This document shows positions 60,994 through 64,000 of a DNA stretch of 64,000 bases, in pieces. The notes below the pieces were generated by a model. That model had not been told where the DNA came from and searched no databases. It was given only the letters and a program-made list of their open reading frames with translations. Numbering within the stretch: the stretch's first letter is position 1; every line of letters starts with the position of its first letter. Position numbers and translations under genes: made by a program. Location of the stretch: the NCBI RefSeq assembly GCF_024721995.1, contig NZ_JANQBC010000013.1, positions 1 through 64,000 on the forward strand, given 5' to 3'. This stretch comes from Paenibacillus radicibacter. Its GTDB lineage: Bacteria; Bacillota; Bacilli; Paenibacillales; NBRC-103111.

Positions 60994-61115
60994 TCAACTA
61001 ACAGGCGGGATAGCGCAACTTTGTATAAACCAAGACGTCTTTATATGATTAGAGCATGTTCATTTACAGCTGTGGTCCTTTCGGAATTACTCAAAAGTAG
61101 ATATGAGGTGATAAA

Positions 61116-61769
61116 ATGCTTAGAAAAGAAGCTTTGTTTTTCGTTCTTATTCTGATCGGTCTGCTGCTCATATCTAACACACACCTCGGTTATTCTTTCG
61201 GAGACAGCATATTCAGAACAGTAGGAACTCCGCCGTGGACCAATACCGAGGACGATTCGGGGTTGCATATCTCGGTTATTATCGGTCTGCTTGTCATTAT
61301 TGCCGGTTACATCGGTACGGTGAAGTTTTATCAAGTACGGTTTCCTAAAATACGGAGCCGGATTGTACTAAGCTGTATCGCTTTCGTCTATCTGTTTCCA
61401 ATCGTGACCGAGAACGCTATGATTCTTCTGAAATATAATTCCGTTTCCGTTACCTCCGTCGATTTCTCCAAAAATAACAGCCAGTGCAGCTATCGATCCG
61501 AAGAAGCGAATGTGGAAGCGAACTGTACCATTACGTTGATCAACTATGGGAAGGAGAAAGATGTAATGATTAGACCTTATCTGATAAGGAGTACAACCAA
61601 GGTCAAGTTCGAGCCGATGACGGTCACGCTTCCACCTCATCAGAAGGTCGGTGTCAATATGACATTTAACGGCAAGCAGTTGGATGGAACAGGCTTATCC
61701 GGTTGGTCGAAAGATATCGGCATTGAAGTCGAAGTCGATGGTTTGAAGAAAAAGTACGGCAAAGAGTAA
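61116..61769 (+). CDS. Membrane protein with an extracytoplasmic beta domain, unknown function
   Basis: 217 residues. Three hydrophobic segments in the first 110 residues (ALFFVLILIGLLLISNTHLG, ISVIIGLLVIIAGYIGTVKF, IVLSCIAFVYLFPIVTENAM), then a domain of about 110 residues with two cysteines (NSQCSY and ANCTIT) resembling an Ig-like fold (TITLINYGKEKDVMIRPYL, FEPMTVTLPPHQKVGVNM). ATGAGGTGA gives a good ribosome site. No family recognised. Transcribed alone, with a terminator downstream. Confidence 0.65.
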   Translation: MLRKEALFFVLILIGLLLISNTHLGYSFGDSIFRTVGTPPWTNTEDDSGLHISVIIGLLVIIAGYIGTVKFYQVRFPKIRSRIVLSCIAFVYLFPIVTENAMILLKYNSVSVTSVDFSKNNSQCSYRSEEANVEANCTITLINYGKEKDVMIRPYLIRSTTKVKFEPMTVTLPPHQKVGVNMTFNGKQLDGTGLSGWSKDIGIEVEVDGLKKKYGKE

Positions 61770-62116
61770 TTTAGGTGTATGGGGAACATTACTAAATAAT
61801 TCATTAACCTCTAAGATGTGAGTGAAGCGATCTGATACAATGACTAGTTGAATAATACACATTGATGAGCAGGTGCTATGGTAGCCTGCTCTTTTTATTA
61901 AGCAAACTGGCAGACTGGCAGATTTCTTTTATCAGGAAGGGATAAGTTTGATTATAAATATTTTCTCCCTAAATGTACTTCTATATCTGTGATATTGTAA
62001 AACTATGCTTAAAATTGGCCGTGCGCTGCTTCGCTCGTACGCACATAACAAGGCATGGGAATTGCCAAGCTGAAACTGCAGTTGCAGATTATACACGAGA
62101 GCAAAGGGGAGAGTAA
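61770..62116 (+). other. Intergenic region with a terminator
   Basis: 347 bp without a convincing gene. It holds the terminator at 61867-61897, a tandem 8-bp duplication ACTGGCAG/ACTGGCAG at 61906-61921, and AT-rich sequence that should include the promoter of the serine hydrolase gene. A short frame on the minus strand (62150-61932) has no ribosome site and is not believed. Confidence 0.6.
61867..61897 (+). terminator. Rho-independent terminator
   Basis: GAGCAGG (61867-61873) pairs with CCTGCTC (61885-61891), then TTTTTATT. It is 98 bp after the stop of the membrane protein at 61769. Confidence 0.8.
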
Positions 62117-63580
62117 ATGAGAACCAGTAATGCCTCACGCACCGTAACAAAATTAAACGATTACATGGACGCGCTAGCGAACCGGGGGTATTTCAACGGG
62201 GTAGTCTTGGTAGCTGATGGGAATAAGATATTGCTGCGAAAGGGATATGGTATGGCGAATTTTGAGCACGACGTACCCAACAGCCCACAAACCAAGTTTC
62301 GTATCGGCTCTCTAACAAAAGGGTTTACCGCTATGGCTGTGTTGCAGTTGCAAGAGCAGGGAAAGCTTCGTATTGATGATCCTATCAAAATTTACATACC
62401 AGATTATCCGAATGGCGACATTATTACGATCCACCATTTATTGACGAACACTTCAGGAATACCTGATTACCCAAGTTTCCCAAATTATTGGAAAGAAACG
62501 ATGAGGCTGTATGCTACTATAGAACAAACCATTGGTTCGTTTAAGGATAAACAACTGCAGTTTCTCCCAGGAGAAGGATTCAGTTACACCAGTTCGCCTT
62601 ATATTTTGCTTGGTTTCATCATTGAGAAGACATCGGGGATATCCTACGAACGATATATTTCAGAACACATCTGCAAACCATTAAATTTAGTGAATACAGG
62701 GTGTGAAGATGGAAGAACACTCCTGAAACATTTTGCGTCAGGGTACTCCATATGCAAAGGAATCATTCCAACCGAGTATGTCGACATGTGCTTACATGTG
62801 GGAGCAGGTGTGATGTACTCAACGATCGATGATCTTTACCTGTGGGATCGGGCGTTATATAGGGCTGATTTGATTGGAAATCATGTGCGTGATCAATTAT
62901 TCGGAAGCATGACCTCAGCTGTTGGGAGTTATGGCTGGGTTGTAACGGAGCAATCCATTAATAATAAGTCAAGAAAGCGTGTCTGGCATAACGGAACGAT
63001 GAATGGGTTTTATGTGGAGTTCAATCGTTATATCGATGAGGAAATCGCTATTATCGTGCTGAGCAATATCAACCTCACGCCTATAGACATAATAAGCCAA
63101 TGTTTAGCTAAGATCGTTATGGGAGAAGAGGTCGCCCAGCCCGGAGCTATACAGCCGTTAGATATAGCCCCAAATAAACTTGAAAAGTATGCGGGAATAT
63201 ACAGTACTGCGGAAGGAAATATAGATCCATTGCAAGCAGATCGTTTGACCGAGGCTTTAGATCAACTGACTATTATCGATACGCCACGGTTTGCAGTCGG
63301 GTTGTTTTACGACACATTCTACCATTTCGGAATTGACCCCAGATCCACCGTAGTCGTGACCTTTGAGGATAACAGACTCTATCTGTTCATGCAAAAAAAT
63401 AAAGGGGCATGGTTTAAATACGAGCTAATTTCGGTTTCTCAACAAACGAATACACTAAAATGCGTTACCGCGCACATTGACGAACAACTTGAATTTCACA
63501 CGGATCCCGATGGACATTTGCGATTCATACATTTCGATCCAGCAGGAAATCGAATCGATGCTGTAAAGTTAACTATTTAA
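62117..63580 (+). CDS. Serine hydrolase, class C beta-lactamase fold
   Basis: 487 residues. Beta-lactamase/PBP motifs: SLTK (Ser65, Lys68 in KFRIGSLTKGFTAMAVLQLQ), FSYTSSPYILLG (Tyr-x-Ser in the YxN position), and VWHNGTMNGF (HxG in place of KTG). A C-terminal region of about 150 residues after 330 (ALDQLTIIDTPRF ...) is a lipocalin-like addition found in some of these esterases. No signal peptide, so it is probably a cytoplasmic esterase or peptidase and not a resistance enzyme. AAGGGGAGA precedes the ATG. A strong terminator follows. Confidence 0.8.
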   Translation: MRTSNASRTVTKLNDYMDALANRGYFNGVVLVADGNKILLRKGYGMANFEHDVPNSPQTKFRIGSLTKGFTAMAVLQLQEQGKLRIDDPIKIYIPDYPNGDIITIHHLLTNTSGIPDYPSFPNYWKETMRLYATIEQTIGSFKDKQLQFLPGEGFSYTSSPYILLGFIIEKTSGISYERYISEHICKPLNLVNTGCEDGRTLLKHFASGYSICKGIIPTEYVDMCLHVGAGVMYSTIDDLYLWDRALYRADLIGNHVRDQLFGSMTSAVGSYGWVVTEQSINNKSRKRVWHNGTMNGFYVEFNRYIDEEIAIIVLSNINLTPIDIISQCLAKIVMGEEVAQPGAIQPLDIAPNKLEKYAGIYSTAEGNIDPLQADRLTEALDQLTIIDTPRFAVGLFYDTFYHFGIDPRSTVVVTFEDNRLYLFMQKNKGAWFKYELISVSQQTNTLKCVTAHIDEQLEFHTDPDGHLRFIHFDPAGNRIDAVKLTI

Positions 63581-63599
63581 CATAGCCTTAATAATAAAC

Positions 63600-63662
63600 A
63601 GCGGCAGCCATGGACGTTGGGTACTATCGCCCATCATCTTTGGCTGCCGCTTTAGTTTTTCT
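63600..63662 (+). terminator. Rho-independent terminator
   Basis: AGCGGCAGCCA (63600-63610) pairs perfectly with TGGCTGCCGCT (63641-63651), then TTAGTTTTTC. The loop is 30 nt. It ends the serine hydrolase gene and lies just after the stop of the convergent partial gene. Confidence 0.75.
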
Positions 63663-63681
63663 TAACATATGATTCATTGAT

Positions 63682-64000
63682 TTATACAAGTACACTTAAC
63701 CCACAGAGTTCACGTTCGAACGCTTCTTCTAGCTTACCGAACTCGAGCAGCTTGTCAGCAAGTGCTGTCCAGTTCTCTTCCACCGCAAGACAGTGCAATA
63801 AACCCAGAATTTCGGATTGCTGCTGCTTCAGTCGAGCAAGCTTAGGGTTACGCTTTTCAAAATATAACGAGAAGTCATTCGCCCGCTTCGCTCCTAACTG
63901 GAATACGAAGTATTTGAGCGTGCCGCTAGTCGCTCCTGTCACTTCGCCTCGCTTTATTATCTCGCTAAATGCGGTAATCGCATCTTGTCCCGTCTTCGCT
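63682..64000 (-). CDS. Unrecognised protein, C-terminal part (runs off the window edge)
   Basis: The frame is open from 64000 to the stop at 63682, giving about 105 residues. A GTG at 63942 is an internal codon and not needed as a start, because 19 more in-frame codons precede it up to the edge. Sequence: TGQDAITAFSEIIKRGEVTG, ATSGTLKYFVFQLGAKRAND, ARLKQQQSEILGLLHCLAVE, then WTALADKLLEFGKLEEAF. It is soluble and mainly helical. No family was recognised with confidence. Confidence 0.6.
   Translation of the reverse strand, partial: AKTGQDAITAFSEIIKRGEVTGATSGTLKYFVFQLGAKRANDFSLYFEKRNPKLARLKQQQSEILGLLHCLAVEENWTALADKLLEFGKLEEAFERELCGLSVLV

Noticed and set aside
62117-63580. True beta-lactamase resistance gene
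   Set aside because: No signal peptide, HxG in place of KTG, and a C-terminal addition indicate an esterase or peptidase-like serine hydrolase.

Overview
The window looks like chromosome from a spore-forming Firmicute of the Paenibacillaceae (Paenibacillus or a close relative). The evidence is the moderate GC, strong AAGGAGG-type ribosome sites, a near-identical GerE, an SLH-domain lipoprotein, YesM/YesN-type two-component proteins beside a sugar ABC transporter, CgeB-family spore proteins and a giant decapeptide-repeat protein with a WIAG-like tail. No rRNA, tRNA, CRISPR array or prophage was seen.

Layout. 1-180 is the right end of an IS3-family element. 202-5181 encodes a large exported protein and an SLH lipoprotein. 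5406-5732 is a cupin. 5776-14566 is a tightly overlapping eight-gene minus-strand operon (methyltransferase, two GT2 glycosyltransferases, two flavoproteins, an MFS exporter, two polysaccharide deacetylases) that looks like an uncharacterised glycoside or amino-sugar pathway. 14859-19813 is an OmpR/EnvZ-type two-component system with an MMPL exporter and a DUF2871-like protein. 19962-20186 is gerE with a consensus sigma-K promoter. 20287-26517 is a sugar ABC transporter with its YesM/YesN sensor-regulator pair. 26706-27698 is a solitary FabH behind a FapR-like operator.

27.8-49.2 kb is a dense spore-surface-type glycan region. It has eleven glycosyltransferases (GT-A, GT-B and CgeB-like), a GalE-like epimerase, a three-enzyme UDP-L-QuiNAc/L-FucNAc route (39299-42190), an spsIJK-like dTDP-sugar set with no rmlC (46658-49214), and several small proteins, one of them extremely Lys/Arg-rich. 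It is followed by the 2309-residue protein at 49427-56356. I counted exactly 202 uninterrupted 10-residue repeats in it, and it sits behind a second consensus sigma-K promoter. The likely picture is that a late mother-cell programme (sigma-K, GerE) makes a giant repetitive scaffold and, next door, the enzymes that would glycosylate the spore surface.

56.5-64 kb is housekeeping and accessory: a small membrane protein, psd, an Fsr-like MFS transporter, a DinB-TPR gene broken by one in-frame TAA, two unrecognised exported or membrane proteins, a class-C beta-lactamase-fold serine hydrolase, and a partial gene at the edge. Three copies of a quasi-palindromic dispersed repeat (16921-17089, 27714-27784, 32632-32798) lie between genes.
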